Assembly (NCBI RefSeq): GCF_014490035.1
Contig: NZ_CP061008.1
Location: 434,001 to 498,000 of the forward strand
Source: Achromobacter xylosoxidans
Lineage (GTDB): Bacteria > Pseudomonadota > Gammaproteobacteria > Burkholderiales > Burkholderiaceae_B
Reading direction: 5' to 3'
DNA: 64,000 nucleotides
Shown: positions 42,262-51,469 of the stretch, piece by piece
Layout of the letters: every line of letters starts with the position of its first letter
How positions within the stretch are numbered: the stretch's first letter is position 1
Made by a program: the position numbers and the translations under genes
Notes under the pieces: model-generated
Told to the model about the DNA's origin: nothing
Seen by the model: the letters and a program-made list of their open reading frames with translations, nothing else
Database searches by the model: none

Positions 42262-42940
42262 AGGGCTGACTGGCGGCTACGGTTCCAGCAAGGTCCTGTT
42301 CGGCATGTCGTTCGAGGCCAGCGAAGGCGAGGTGATCTCGCTGATCGGGCGCAACGGCATGGGCAAGACCACCACGATCAAGACCCTGATGGGCATGCTG
42401 CCCGCCACCGGCGGCGCGGTGCAGTTCCGCGGCCAGACGCTGGGCCGTTCCGCGCCCAGCAGCGTGGCGCGCCTGGGGGTGGGGCTGGTGCCGGAGGGCC
42501 GGCGCGTGTTCGGTTCACTGACGGTGCAGGAAAATCTGGTGGCGACCTCGCGCGCCGCGCCGGGCGGATGGGACCTGGAACGCGTCTACACGCTGTTCCC
42601 GCGCTTGAAAGAGCGCCGCGGGCAGTCATCGCGCACGCTATCAGGCGGTGAACAGCAGATGCTGGTGGTGGGGCGCGCGCTCATGACCAACCCCAAGCTC
42701 CTGATCCTGGACGAAGCCACCGAGGGGCTGGCGCCGCTGATCCGCCAGGAGATCTGGCGCTGCCTGCGGGCGCTGAAGGCCGAAGGCCAGACCATCCTGG
42801 TGATCGACAAAAACCTGCCCGAGATGGCGACGCTGGTCGACCGCCATTACATCGTGGACAAGGGCCGGGTAGCCTGGTCGGGGCGGCCCGCCGAGCTGTC
42901 CGCCCAGCCCGAGCTGGCGCAGCGTTACCTGGGTATTTGA
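42248..42940 (+). CDS. Branched-chain-type ABC transporter ATP-binding protein (LivF-like)
   Basis: The 230-residue ATPase has Walker A GRNGMGKTT near residue 37, the LSGGEQQML signature and ILDEATEGLAP Walker B, as in LivF proteins (the second energising subunit). It is the last gene of the transporter, followed by a GntR gene after 81 bp. ATG 42248 is used; the frame extends upstream within the LivG-like gene. Confidence 0.92.
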   Translation: MLKVEGLTGGYGSSKVLFGMSFEASEGEVISLIGRNGMGKTTTIKTLMGMLPATGGAVQFRGQTLGRSAPSSVARLGVGLVPEGRRVFGSLTVQENLVATSRAAPGGWDLERVYTLFPRLKERRGQSSRTLSGGEQQMLVVGRALMTNPKLLILDEATEGLAPLIRQEIWRCLRALKAEGQTILVIDKNLPEMATLVDRHYIVDKGRVAWSGRPAELSAQPELAQRYLGI

Positions 42941-43021
42941 GCAGGCCGCGCGGCCCTGGGGCGCGGGTAGAATGGGCCGCGCGCGGATACGCGCCCCGGC
43001 TGCAGACATCTGGAGACCATC

Positions 43022-43795
43022 TTGAAGCCTAGAATCAAAGCTTCCCGCCAGGACGATCCCGGATCGGACGGGAGCGCCGGCGTGGAGGAAATCACGCTGT
43101 CCGAGCAGGTCTACCGCCTGCTGCGGCGCGACATCATGCGCGGCGCCTTCGCGCCGGGCCAGTCCTTGCGGCTGGAACTGCTGAAGCAGCGCTACGGCAG
43201 CAGCTTCTCTCCCATCCGCGAAGCCCTCAACCGCCTGCGCAGCGAGCGCATGGTCATCAGCACCACATCGCGCGGTTTCAGCATCGCGCCCTTGTCGGTC
43301 GAGGAAATGTGGGACGCCTGTGAAACCCGCATACTGATCGATTGCGACGCGCTGCGCCGCTCGCTGGCCAATGCCGACGACGCCTGGGAAACGCGCCTGG
43401 TCGGCGCGTACCATGCGCTGACGCTGGCCGCGCAGCGGGCCGAGGCCGCCGCCGAACCTTCGGAAGAACTGGACGAACTGCTGGAGGCGCGCCACCTGGA
43501 ATTCCACCACGCGCTGATCGGCGCCTGCCGCTCCCATTGGCTGCTGGACCTGTCCACCCAACTCTACGCGCAGACTGAGCGCTACCGCCGCCCGGCGCGC
43601 GCCGGTGCGACCGCCTACGGACCGGAGCGCAACGTCGACGACGAACATCGCCAGCTGCTGGACGCCGCCGTTGCGCGTGACGTGGAAGGTTCGGTCGCCA
43701 TGCTGGCCGCGCACTACCGCAAGACCGCGCAGTTCATCGAACGCATCATTTCCCAGCCCCAATCGCAGCCCACATCGCAGGCCAGGCATGCATAA
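43022..43795 (+). CDS. GntR-family regulator with FCD effector domain
   Basis: The 257-residue protein has a winged HTH (EQVYRLLRRDIMRGAFAPGQ, FSPIREALNRLRSERM) and an all-helical FCD domain from about residue 95 with metal-binding type His residues (FHHALIGAC, HRQLLDAAVARD). The start is a TTG with GGAG eight bases before it; an in-frame GTG at 43082 is an alternative. It follows the importer and overlaps the hydrolase gene by 8 bp, so it is probably the local repressor of the aromatic cluster, with the palindrome at 36203-36214 as possible site. Confidence 0.85.
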   Translation: MKPRIKASRQDDPGSDGSAGVEEITLSEQVYRLLRRDIMRGAFAPGQSLRLELLKQRYGSSFSPIREALNRLRSERMVISTTSRGFSIAPLSVEEMWDACETRILIDCDALRRSLANADDAWETRLVGAYHALTLAAQRAEAAAEPSEELDELLEARHLEFHHALIGACRSHWLLDLSTQLYAQTERYRRPARAGATAYGPERNVDDEHRQLLDAAVARDVEGSVAMLAAHYRKTAQFIERIISQPQSQPTSQARHA

Positions 43796-44672
43796 CACCG
43801 ACATCGATCTCTTCTTTCCCACCATCGCCGAGCGCGAGGTGCAATACAACGCGCGCGAATCGGTGCCGGATTTCGACGCCTGCGTGCGCCGGTATGCCGA
43901 GTCCTCGGCGCGGGTGCGCACGCGCCGCCCCGGCGTGCTGGACCTGCGCTACGGCATGGGCCAGGACGAGCGGCTGGACCTGTTCCTGCCCGCCGCCTCG
44001 CAGGCGCCGGCGCCGCTGTTCGTGTTCATCCATGGCGGCTATTGGCGCGCGCAGCGCAAGGAAGACGCTCCGGTAATGGCCGAGGCCTTCAACGCCGCGG
44101 GCGCCGCGGTGGCTACCCTGGAATACACGTTGGTGCCCGAGGCCACCTTGGGCGAAGTGGTGCGCGAGGTGCGTTCCGCCGTGGCCTGGCTGTATCGCAA
44201 CGTGGCGGCCTATGGCGTGGATCCCGAGAGGATCTACGTCAGCGGCAGCTCGGCGGGCGGCCATCTGGCCGGCATGCTGGTCGCGCCGGCGTGGCAGGCG
44301 CGCTACGGCGTGCCGGACGACGTGATCAAGGGCACGCTGGCGTTGAGCGGGCTGTTCGACCTGCGTCCGCTGTGCGACGTCCTGCCCAACACCTGGCTGC
44401 AGCTCACGCCCGAGCAAGCCGCGCATCAAAGCCCGATCTTCCATCTGCCGGAACGCGCAGGCCCGATGCTGCTGGCCGTGGGCGGGTTGGAGACCCAGGG
44501 CTTCAAGAACCAGACGGCGGCATACGAAGCAGCCTGGAATGCCGCAGGGCTGGCTTCCACCCGCATCCCGACGCCGCACTGCAACCATTTCGACCTGGTC
44601 AATGAGCTGGAAGATCTGGACAGCGATCTGACCCGCGCCACCCTGGCAATGATGGGGCTGGGCGCCAAGTGA
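43788..44672 (+). CDS. Alpha/beta hydrolase with HGGYW oxyanion motif (kynurenine-formamidase/esterase-like)
   Basis: The 294-residue protein has HGGYW near residue 83 and the nucleophile elbow GSSAGG near residue 149. A late Asp and the His in TPHCNHFDLV (about residue 270) complete the triad region. HGGYW is characteristic of arylformamidase-like esterases and hormone-sensitive-lipase relatives. In this cluster it could release an aromatic acid from an ester or amide that the ABC system imports. It overlaps the GntR gene by 8 bp. Confidence 0.85.
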   Translation: MHNTDIDLFFPTIAEREVQYNARESVPDFDACVRRYAESSARVRTRRPGVLDLRYGMGQDERLDLFLPAASQAPAPLFVFIHGGYWRAQRKEDAPVMAEAFNAAGAAVATLEYTLVPEATLGEVVREVRSAVAWLYRNVAAYGVDPERIYVSGSSAGGHLAGMLVAPAWQARYGVPDDVIKGTLALSGLFDLRPLCDVLPNTWLQLTPEQAAHQSPIFHLPERAGPMLLAVGGLETQGFKNQTAAYEAAWNAAGLASTRIPTPHCNHFDLVNELEDLDSDLTRATLAMMGLGAK

Positions 44673-44703
44673 AGGGCCGGCCGATGGCGTAAGCTTGACG
44701 CCC

Positions 44704-45618
44704 ATGGCCGACCTGAAACTCCTTGAAGATCTGATTGCCCTGGCGCAGACCGGCAGCTTCGTGCGTGCGGCCGAGCTGCGCCACGTCACCCATCCTGCGT
44801 TCGGCCGGCGCATCCGCGCGCTGGAGGCCTGGGCCGGCGCGCCATTGATCGAACGTCAGCGCCTGCCCGTGGTCCTGACCGCCGAAGGCGAGGCCTTGCT
44901 CAAGACTGCGACGCAGGTGGTGGAGCAGATGGCGCAGGTGCGTCATCGCATCCGCAGTTTCGGCGCAGGCGGCGAGGCGGTGCTGCGCATCGCCACCGGC
45001 CGCAGCCTGGCCCGGACGCTGGTGGCCGACTGGATTGCGCGCCTGCGCCACCGCACGCCCAAGGTGTTGACCGAGGGCACGCAGGTCGAGCTGTCCACCG
45101 GCATGATGCAGGACATGGCGGCCCGGCTGGAGCAAGGCCGGGTGGACCTGTTGTGCTGCTATGAGCATCCGGCTCTGTCCGTGCAGCTGAGCCCAGGACG
45201 CTACCGCTACATGACCTTGGGCACCGACAAGCTCGTGCCCGTCAGTCAGGCGGATTCACGCGGCCGGCCCCGTTACGTGCTGCAGGAAGGCGGTCCGTCC
45301 GTGCCCTTGATCACCTATGCGGGCGGCCTGGCCATGGAGCGCATCGTGGGAGACCGCCTGGAGGCCACGCCCTACGCCCTGGCGCCATTTCTGCGCAGCG
45401 ATTCGCTGGACGCGGCGCATGGCGCGGTCGCCAAGGGCCTGGGCGTGGCCTGGCTGCCCTGGTCCATGGTGGCGGCGGATTGCCGCCGCGGCGCGCTGGC
45501 CGCCCTGGGCGGCCGCAGCGAGGAAATCTCGTTCGAGGTGCGGCTGTACCGGTCGCGGGCGCGCCTGGCTGACCTGGCCGAAGCGGCCTGGGAAGCCACG
45601 GCCAGCCGCAAGGCCTGA
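44704..45618 (+). CDS. LysR-family transcriptional regulator
   Basis: The 304-residue protein has the HTH DLIALAQTGSFVRAAELRHV with HPAFGRRIRALEAWAGA, and an effector domain beginning near residue 90 (VLRIATGRSLARTLVADW). The usual Ser-rich recognition helix is changed to THPAFGRR, as in some relatives. ATG 44704 is preferred to a TTG nine bases upstream; no strong Shine-Dalgarno is seen for either. It precedes the Bug and aspartoacylase-like genes on the same strand and probably regulates them. Confidence 0.85.
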   Translation: MADLKLLEDLIALAQTGSFVRAAELRHVTHPAFGRRIRALEAWAGAPLIERQRLPVVLTAEGEALLKTATQVVEQMAQVRHRIRSFGAGGEAVLRIATGRSLARTLVADWIARLRHRTPKVLTEGTQVELSTGMMQDMAARLEQGRVDLLCCYEHPALSVQLSPGRYRYMTLGTDKLVPVSQADSRGRPRYVLQEGGPSVPLITYAGGLAMERIVGDRLEATPYALAPFLRSDSLDAAHGAVAKGLGVAWLPWSMVAADCRRGALAALGGRSEEISFEVRLYRSRARLADLAEAAWEATASRKA

Positions 45619-45768
45619 AATCCGCTGGTCGCGCGCCAGGCGTGTGCCGAATCCGCACGGCAATGTGTCGATTCGGCACGAAATATCCCTGGTGTACGCC
45701 CGAGAATAGCTCCCGAAACATCAAATGAGACGGCGCCGCCGTCCGCCTCAGCACCCCAGGGAGAAAAC

Positions 45769-46758
45769 ATGAAATCCGTCCTGCATCCGTTGCGCGGCGC
45801 GCTAGCCGCTATCTGTGCCGTCTCTGCGCTGGCCGCGGCGTCTTCCGCCCACGCCGAGTATCCCGAACGCGCCATCTCGCTGGTGGTCGGCTACCCGGCG
45901 GGCGGCAGCGTGGACCTGACCGCGCGCCTGTTCGGCGAAGAGCTGGCCAAGCGCCTGGGCCAGAGCGTGGTGGTCGAGAACGTGGGCGGCGCCGGCGGCA
46001 CCATCGGCGCGCAGCGCGTGGCGCGCGCCGCGCCCGACGGCTACACGCTGCTGCTGGGCTCCACCAATGAAATGGTCATCGCCAGCATGATCAACAATGC
46101 GGTCAAGTACGACAGCGTGAAGGACTTTTCGCCGTTGGGCGTGATTGCCTCGCAGCCCATGCTGCTGGCCGCCAGCAAGAATTCGGGCGTGAAGACCGCC
46201 GCCGAGTATCTGCAGAAGCTGCGCGCCGCCGCGCCCGGCAGCTTCAACTACGGTTCTTCCGGCGTGGGCACGACCCTGCACCTGGCCGGCGAGATGATCA
46301 ACCAGTCGACCGGCACGCGCGCCGAGCACGTGCCGTATCGCGGCGTGGCGCCGCTGGTGACGGACCTGATGAGCGGCCAGCTGGACTACGGCATGCTGGT
46401 GCTGTCCTCGGGCCTGCCGCAAGTGCGCGCCGACAAGATCGTGGCGCTGGGCGTGACCGAGAAGAAGCGTTCGCCAGTGGCGCCGGACCTGCCTGCCTTG
46501 GCTGAAACCCCGGGGTTCGAATCCGTGGACATCAGCGTCTGGTTCGCGCTCTATGGCCCGGCCGGCCTGCCGGAGCCGGTGGCGGCCAAGCTGCGCAGCG
46601 CGCTGGCCGAGACGCTGAAGTCGGAGCAGTTCCGCGCCAAGATGCAGGAAGCCGGCGGGGTGCTGTCGCAACCGGGCCTGGACCCGGCGGCCTATCAGGC
46701 CGAGGAAACCAGGAAGTACGGCGCGCTGGTCAAGGCCGCCAAGATCGAAGCCCAGTGA
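45769..46758 (+). CDS. Bug-family tripartite tricarboxylate transporter substrate-binding protein
   Basis: The 329-residue protein has a signal peptide (cleavage near SSAHAE) and the Bug motifs YPERAISLVVGYPAGGSVDL, VVENVGGAGGTIGAQRVARA and APDLPALAETPGFES. The leader GGGAGAAAAC provides a ribosome-binding site. It is followed 49 bp later by an aspartoacylase-like gene, suggesting that the bound solute is an N-acyl amino acid or a related acid. No TctAB genes are adjacent. Confidence 0.92.
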   Translation: MKSVLHPLRGALAAICAVSALAAASSAHAEYPERAISLVVGYPAGGSVDLTARLFGEELAKRLGQSVVVENVGGAGGTIGAQRVARAAPDGYTLLLGSTNEMVIASMINNAVKYDSVKDFSPLGVIASQPMLLAASKNSGVKTAAEYLQKLRAAAPGSFNYGSSGVGTTLHLAGEMINQSTGTRAEHVPYRGVAPLVTDLMSGQLDYGMLVLSSGLPQVRADKIVALGVTEKKRSPVAPDLPALAETPGFESVDISVWFALYGPAGLPEPVAAKLRSALAETLKSEQFRAKMQEAGGVLSQPGLDPAAYQAEETRKYGALVKAAKIEAQ

Positions 46759-46807
46759 TTCGAAACCGGATCATCGCAACACCCTAGCACCGCAGCGGAC
46801 GACATCC

Positions 46808-47752
46808 ATGGAATTCAAGCTTCCCGTACCCGACCTGAGCGCCGAGCGCGCCGGCAATACCGGCACCCCTGGCGTGTGGCATTTCGATTCAGGCCTGCCG
46901 GGGCGCGCGTTGATGCTGTCCGCGCTGGTGCACGGCAACGAGCTGTGCGGCGCCTGGGCCTTGAAGGACCTGCTGACGGTGGGCCTGCGGCCGCGCCGCG
47001 GCAGCCTGACGCTGGCGTTCTGCAATCTCGATGCGTTCGACCGTTTCGACCATGCCAACCACGATGCGTCGCGCTTCGTCGCCGAGGACATGAACCGCGT
47101 CTGGAGCGCCGAGCGCCTGGATAACCCCACGACGCCGGACCGCCGGCGCGGCGCCGAACTGCGTCCCTGGGTGGAGCGCGCGGATTGGCTGCTGGACCTG
47201 CACTCCATGCATGAACCGGGCGCGCCTTTGCTGCTGACCGGCGTTCTGCCGCGCAACATCGCGCTGGCGCGCAGGCTGAAGGCGCCGCAGCACGTGATCG
47301 TGGACGCGGGCCACAAGGACGGCGTGCGCATGCGCGACTTCGGCCAGTTCGGCGATCCGGCCCGCGAAGACGCCTGCGCCTTGCTGATCGAATGCGGTTT
47401 CCATGGCGAGTTGGCTGCGCGCGACGTGGCGCGCGACATGGTGGCGCGCATGTTGCTGGAATCGGGCGTGGCGGATGCGGCGGACGTGCCGGCGGGCTGG
47501 CTGTTGCCGGATGCCGAAAACCAGCGCGTGCTGGAAGTGACGGACGCGGTGGTCGCGCCGTCCATGGACCTGCGCTTCTCGCAGCCCTGGACGGGCCTGG
47601 AGACGTTTGAGCGGGCCGGTTCGACGATAGGCTGGGCCGACGGCCAGCCCATCGTGACGCCGTACGATCAATGCACGCTGGTCATGCCGTCGTTGCGGCA
47701 GCTGAAGCCGGGCGTAACGGTGCTGCGGCTGGCACGCGATTACGCGGGATAG
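46808..47752 (+). CDS. Succinylglutamate desuccinylase/aspartoacylase-family metallopeptidase-like enzyme
   Basis: The 314-residue protein shows the zinc carboxypeptidase-like deacylase core: VHGNELCGAW near residue 41 (His and Glu ligands), NRVWS near 97, and LDLHSMHEPG near 130 (third His). These enzymes remove acyl groups from amino acids such as N-acetylaspartate or N-succinylglutamate. Coupling with the preceding Bug protein suggests uptake and deacylation of an external N-acyl compound. Exact substrate unknown. Confidence 0.85.
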   Translation: MEFKLPVPDLSAERAGNTGTPGVWHFDSGLPGRALMLSALVHGNELCGAWALKDLLTVGLRPRRGSLTLAFCNLDAFDRFDHANHDASRFVAEDMNRVWSAERLDNPTTPDRRRGAELRPWVERADWLLDLHSMHEPGAPLLLTGVLPRNIALARRLKAPQHVIVDAGHKDGVRMRDFGQFGDPAREDACALLIECGFHGELAARDVARDMVARMLLESGVADAADVPAGWLLPDAENQRVLEVTDAVVAPSMDLRFSQPWTGLETFERAGSTIGWADGQPIVTPYDQCTLVMPSLRQLKPGVTVLRLARDYAG

Positions 47753-47768
47753 AGCGCCGCAGCGCGTC

Positions 47769-48290
47769 TTACTTCTGAGGCGTAAACCGCAGTTCGTCCA
47801 GTTGATAGCCCTGGGCCTTGGCCGCATCCAGGGCCTTGTCCAGTTCTTCCTTGGGCAGCTGCGGCGAGCGCGACAGGATCCACAGGTATTTCCGGTCCGG
47901 GGTCCCGACCACCGACCAGCGGTATTCGGGGTCCAGGCCGATGACCCAGTAATCGCCCTTGAACGGCTTGAAGAACGAGACTTCCAGCTTGGCGTTGTTG
48001 CTGCCTTCCACCACGTTGGCGGTGCCCGAGGCGGAATCGATGTCGCCATCCTTGGTGCGGCAGCGGTTGTTCACGCCGACCGTGCCGTCGGGATGCGCGG
48101 TGTATTCAGCGGTGGTGTCTCCCACGCAGTCGCGCTGGAAGAACATGGGGAAATTCGCGATCTCGTACCACATGCCTGCGTAACGCTTCAGGTCCACCGA
48201 TTCCACGGTTTGCATGGGCGGCGGTGCGGCATGGACTACCCCCGCCACGCTGGTGGCCAAGGCCAACAGGAATGTTGCGGTGCGGCGCAT
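47769..48290 (-). CDS. Lipocalin family protein (Blc-like)
   Basis: The 173-residue protein has a signal sequence (MRRTATFLLALATSVAGVVH) and the lipocalin first motif KRYAGMWYEIANFP near residue 35, with later YWVIGLDPEYRW and the final LWILSRSPQLP. E. coli Blc is an outer-membrane lipoprotein; here no lipobox Cys is evident, so the protein may be soluble in the periplasm. It should bind lysophospholipids or other lipids. It is a single gene converging with the aspartoacylase-like gene. Confidence 0.9.
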   Translation of the reverse strand: MRRTATFLLALATSVAGVVHAAPPPMQTVESVDLKRYAGMWYEIANFPMFFQRDCVGDTTAEYTAHPDGTVGVNNRCRTKDGDIDSASGTANVVEGSNNAKLEVSFFKPFKGDYWVIGLDPEYRWSVVGTPDRKYLWILSRSPQLPKEELDKALDAAKAQGYQLDELRFTPQK

Positions 48291-48371
48291 GGGGAAAACC
48301 TCCTGATGTGACAGAGCGGTCCGCGCCGGCCGGCAGGCGGTCGGCGCGGATCAAAACCCTAACGATACGCC

Positions 48372-49943
48372 TTATTTGTGCGGGGCCTTCAGCGCGGCGT
48401 GGTAGCGGGCCACATAGGTATCGAAATCCTCGGTGTCCGATTGCTCCAGGCGCAGCTGTTCCGCCGTGGATTGCGCGGCGGCCTGTTCATAGGCTGCCGC
48501 CAGGTCGGCGGGCAAGGCCTGGGCGCGCAGCGCGTCGGCATGCTTGCGGCTGAGGTCCAGCGAATAGTCATGGAACGACAGGCCGCTGTCGGTCAGCGAA
48601 GCCAGCAGGCGCGCCGACGGCGTGGAGTCGGGCTGGTCGAGCTTGGCGCGCTGGGCCGCCAGGGCCTCGGCATAGGCGCTGCCGCCCAGGGCGGAGTCGA
48701 ACAGCGCGGCGTATGGCGCAATCTGGTCCAGCAGTTCGTGGCCCCATTGCGCCAGGCCGATGGGCTGGCCTTCGCGGTCCAGCGTCAGGCCGGGCTTGCG
48801 GCCTTCCTTGACGACGGTCGAGAAGTTGTCGGCGCTGCGCTGACAGTAGCCGTTGGCGGGGAAGAAGGGGCTGTCGGACGCGGTGCAGAACAGCAGGAAG
48901 GCGTCGACGAAGCGGCTGGTGCTGGCGTCGATGCCGACCGGCGAGTTCGGGTCGATATCCAGGCAGCGTACTTCGACGTACTGCACGCCGCGTTCGGCCA
49001 GGGCCGTGATCGGGCGTTCGCAGCGGCCGGTGGCGCGCTTGGGGCGGATGCTCGAGTAGTACTCGTTTTCGATCTGCAGCACGTTGGTGTTGAGCTGGAT
49101 CCATTCGCCGTCGCGGTGGGTGCCGATCTTCTGGTAGTCGGGCCAGGGCTGGGTAACGGCGTCGTACAAGCGGCCCAGGAACGTGTCCAGGTCGTTGTAG
49201 CAGAGCTTGAGCTGCGACTGCGCCTTGTTCTGGTAGCCCAGGTCGCTCATGCGCAGGCTGGTGGCATAGGGCAGGTACAGCGTGCTGTCATCCAGCTTTT
49301 TCAGCGGATGTTCGCGCCCGCGCAGGAAGTCGCTGGACAGGGCCGGGGCGGCGCCGAACAGGTACATCAGCAGCCAGGAATAGCGCGTGAAATTGCGGAT
49401 CAGGCCGATGTAGCCGCGCGAACGCCGGTCCTGGACGCTACCGGGCTGCGTGTCCAGCACGGACCACAGGTCTTCGGCCAGCGAGAAGTTGTAGTGCACG
49501 CCGGCGATGCATTGCATGGTCTTGCCGTAGCGCACGGCCAGGCCGCGGCGGTACACGTGCTTGAGCATGCCGGTGTTGGACTTGCCGTACCAGGCGATGG
49601 GGATGTCCGCTTCGGGCGGCAGCGTGGCGGGCATGGACTGGTTCCAGATCAGTTCATGGTCCAGCACGCTGTAGACGTGGCGATGGGTGTTGGTCAGTTC
49701 GGCCAGCAGCGCGTCGACGTCCTTGTGCGTGCCCGTGATGAGTTCGAGCAGGGATTCGGAGTAGTCGGTGGTGACGTGTTCGTTGGTCAGCGCGGATCCC
49801 AGGCCGGCGGGGTGCGGCTTGCGGGACAGGACACCTTGTTCGTCCACGCGCAGGCCTTCCTTTTCGATGCCCCGCAGGGTCTGGGTCAGCAGCGATCGGT
49901 TGGCCTCCAGGCGGGAGAGGCGGTTGGCGGCAGTATCAGTCAC
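48372..49943 (-). CDS. gshA: Glutamate-cysteine ligase (type 1)
   Basis: The 523-residue protein matches the length and motifs of the proteobacterial GshA family (LSRLEANRSLLTQTLRGIEK, GIEKEGLRVD, EHVTTDYSESLLELITG, ARYGKTMQCIAGVHYNFSL-like VRYGKTMQCIAGVHYNFSLA, and YVEVRCLDIDPN). It makes gamma-glutamylcysteine, the first step of glutathione synthesis. The start is GTG 49943 with GAGAAG upstream; the open extension to 50054 overlaps the hydrolase gene region and is not needed. The enzyme is cytoplasmic. Confidence 0.95.
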   Translation of the reverse strand: MTDTAANRLSRLEANRSLLTQTLRGIEKEGLRVDEQGVLSRKPHPAGLGSALTNEHVTTDYSESLLELITGTHKDVDALLAELTNTHRHVYSVLDHELIWNQSMPATLPPEADIPIAWYGKSNTGMLKHVYRRGLAVRYGKTMQCIAGVHYNFSLAEDLWSVLDTQPGSVQDRRSRGYIGLIRNFTRYSWLLMYLFGAAPALSSDFLRGREHPLKKLDDSTLYLPYATSLRMSDLGYQNKAQSQLKLCYNDLDTFLGRLYDAVTQPWPDYQKIGTHRDGEWIQLNTNVLQIENEYYSSIRPKRATGRCERPITALAERGVQYVEVRCLDIDPNSPVGIDASTSRFVDAFLLFCTASDSPFFPANGYCQRSADNFSTVVKEGRKPGLTLDREGQPIGLAQWGHELLDQIAPYAALFDSALGGSAYAEALAAQRAKLDQPDSTPSARLLASLTDSGLSFHDYSLDLSRKHADALRAQALPADLAAAYEQAAAQSTAEQLRLEQSDTEDFDTYVARYHAALKAPHK

Positions 49944-49975
49944 GGGTTCTTCTCGTTTGGGTCTGTCGCCGGATT

Positions 49976-50869
49976 TTACGGGGTGCCGGCCTCCTGTGCC
50001 GAGGGAGTCAATACTGGGGACAGGGACAATGCCTGGGCGGTGCGCGCCAGCCACTCGTCCAGGTCGGCGTAGACCGGGTCGGCGATGGGGGCGGTTTCAT
50101 TGAAAATCTCGTGCCAGGCGGTGTCGTACCAGCGCAGGGTCAGCAGTTCGGCGGGGGCGCGCTGGGCGAACTGTCTGCTGCCTTCGGCAGCGACGATGGA
50201 GTCGTCGCCCGCCACCATCAGCAGGGTGCGGCAGGCCAGCAGCGGGGCTTCTCGCAGGGACTCGCGGCCGCCTTCGTCCACGAAGCGCGCCAGGCGTCCC
50301 GTCATTTGGCGCCGCACCAGCGGGTCGCTACGGTAGGCCTTGACCACGGCCGGGTCGTGGGAAATGCGGGCGGGCGCCAGGCCATGGGGCACGCGCAGGT
50401 CGGGCGCATGCAGCGACATCCAGGTCAAGGTGCGCCGCACCCACGGCGGTACATGCACCACGAAGGGCGGGGAACTGAGCGCCAGGCCGTCGATCTCGGT
50501 CAGGCGGCGCAGGGCGATCCGCACCGCGACCAGGGCGCCCAGGCTGTGGCCCAGCAGGATGGGCGGGCGTCCGTGCGCCGCGGTCCAGGCCCGCAGGCGA
50601 TCGACCGCATCGACGACCAGATCGTCTTCGCGGCTCAGGGTCGCGGGCCGGCCGCCGGAGCGGCCATGGCCGCGGTGGTCGTGGGCGCCCACCGTCCAGC
50701 CGCGCGCGGTCAACCAGCGCGCCAGGCGGTCATAGCGCCCGGCATGCTCGCTAAGTCCGTGCAGCAGGTAGATACTGGGGGTGCCCAGGCCGGCGATCGG
50801 CGGGGGTACATTGGGCGCGGCTGGCCACACATAGTTGGCCAGTGGCGTGCCGTCGGGCGCGGGGGTCAT
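49976..50869 (-). CDS. Alpha/beta hydrolase, monoacylglycerol-lipase-like
   Basis: The 297-residue protein has the lipase-type motifs LLHGLSEHAGRY near residue 39, HDHRGHGRSGG near 68, the nucleophile in LGHSLGA near 107, an Asp in VAGDDSIV near 222 and the final His in AWHEIFNE near 257. This is the Hydrolase_4 pattern of monoacylglycerol lipases and lysophospholipases. ATG 50869 is chosen over a TTG 15 bases upstream. It precedes gshA on the same strand by 32 bp. Confidence 0.88.
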   Translation of the reverse strand: MTPAPDGTPLANYVWPAAPNVPPPIAGLGTPSIYLLHGLSEHAGRYDRLARWLTARGWTVGAHDHRGHGRSGGRPATLSREDDLVVDAVDRLRAWTAAHGRPPILLGHSLGALVAVRIALRRLTEIDGLALSSPPFVVHVPPWVRRTLTWMSLHAPDLRVPHGLAPARISHDPAVVKAYRSDPLVRRQMTGRLARFVDEGGRESLREAPLLACRTLLMVAGDDSIVAAEGSRQFAQRAPAELLTLRWYDTAWHEIFNETAPIADPVYADLDEWLARTAQALSLSPVLTPSAQEAGTP

Positions 50870-50929
50870 CGAAATCGGCGACAATTTCTGGCTTCCTCGA
50901 AATGAATAGACAGTCCAGGTCCTCGGGTA

Positions 50930-51469
50930 ATGACGATTTCATCGCTGTTTCGTTTCATGTTCAAGAAAGCCGGCGCGATTGTCGCGCTGGCCTTGCTGAT
51001 CACGGCCTGCTCGCCCAGTTACAACTGGCGCGAAGTCGACGTGGCCGACGGCCACGCGCGCGCCGCGTTTCCGGACCGGGTCACGACCGATACCCGCGAC
51101 CTGAAGCTGGATACCCATACCCTGCGTTTTACCCTGACCAGCGCGACCGTGGGCGAGGCGGTCTTTGCGGTGGGGTCGGCGCCGCTGCCGCCCGACATCG
51201 CGAAGGATCCGGCCGCCAGGCAGGCGCTGGGCATGGCGCTGATGCATTCGCTCTACGCCAACATGCAGTCGCCGCCGCCCAACGAATGGCCTGCCTATGG
51301 GCAGGACATCGAAGTCCAGGGCAAGGCCATGGGCAAGCCGGGCTGGCTGCGCGCCAGGGTCTGGGTGACCGACACCATGTTGATCGAGGCCGTGGCAGCC
51401 GGCACCGTGGAAAGCCTGCCGGCCGAGCGGGCGCATGAATTCCTGCGTTCCGTCGTCATCAAGCCGTGA
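50930..51469 (+). CDS. Putative lipoprotein of unknown function
   Basis: The 179-residue protein has a type II signal peptide (FKKAGAIVALALLITACSPS) with lipobox LITAC, so the mature protein begins at Cys about 27. The rest is a compact domain with ARVWVTDTMLIEAVAAGT near residue 145 and no recognised catalytic motif. Similar small lipoproteins are common in this bacterial group. It diverges from the lipase-like gene, and its last 11 bp overlap the 3' end of the LuxR-type gene on the other strand. Confidence 0.85.
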   Translation: MTISSLFRFMFKKAGAIVALALLITACSPSYNWREVDVADGHARAAFPDRVTTDTRDLKLDTHTLRFTLTSATVGEAVFAVGSAPLPPDIAKDPAARQALGMALMHSLYANMQSPPPNEWPAYGQDIEVQGKAMGKPGWLRARVWVTDTMLIEAVAAGTVESLPAERAHEFLRSVVIKP

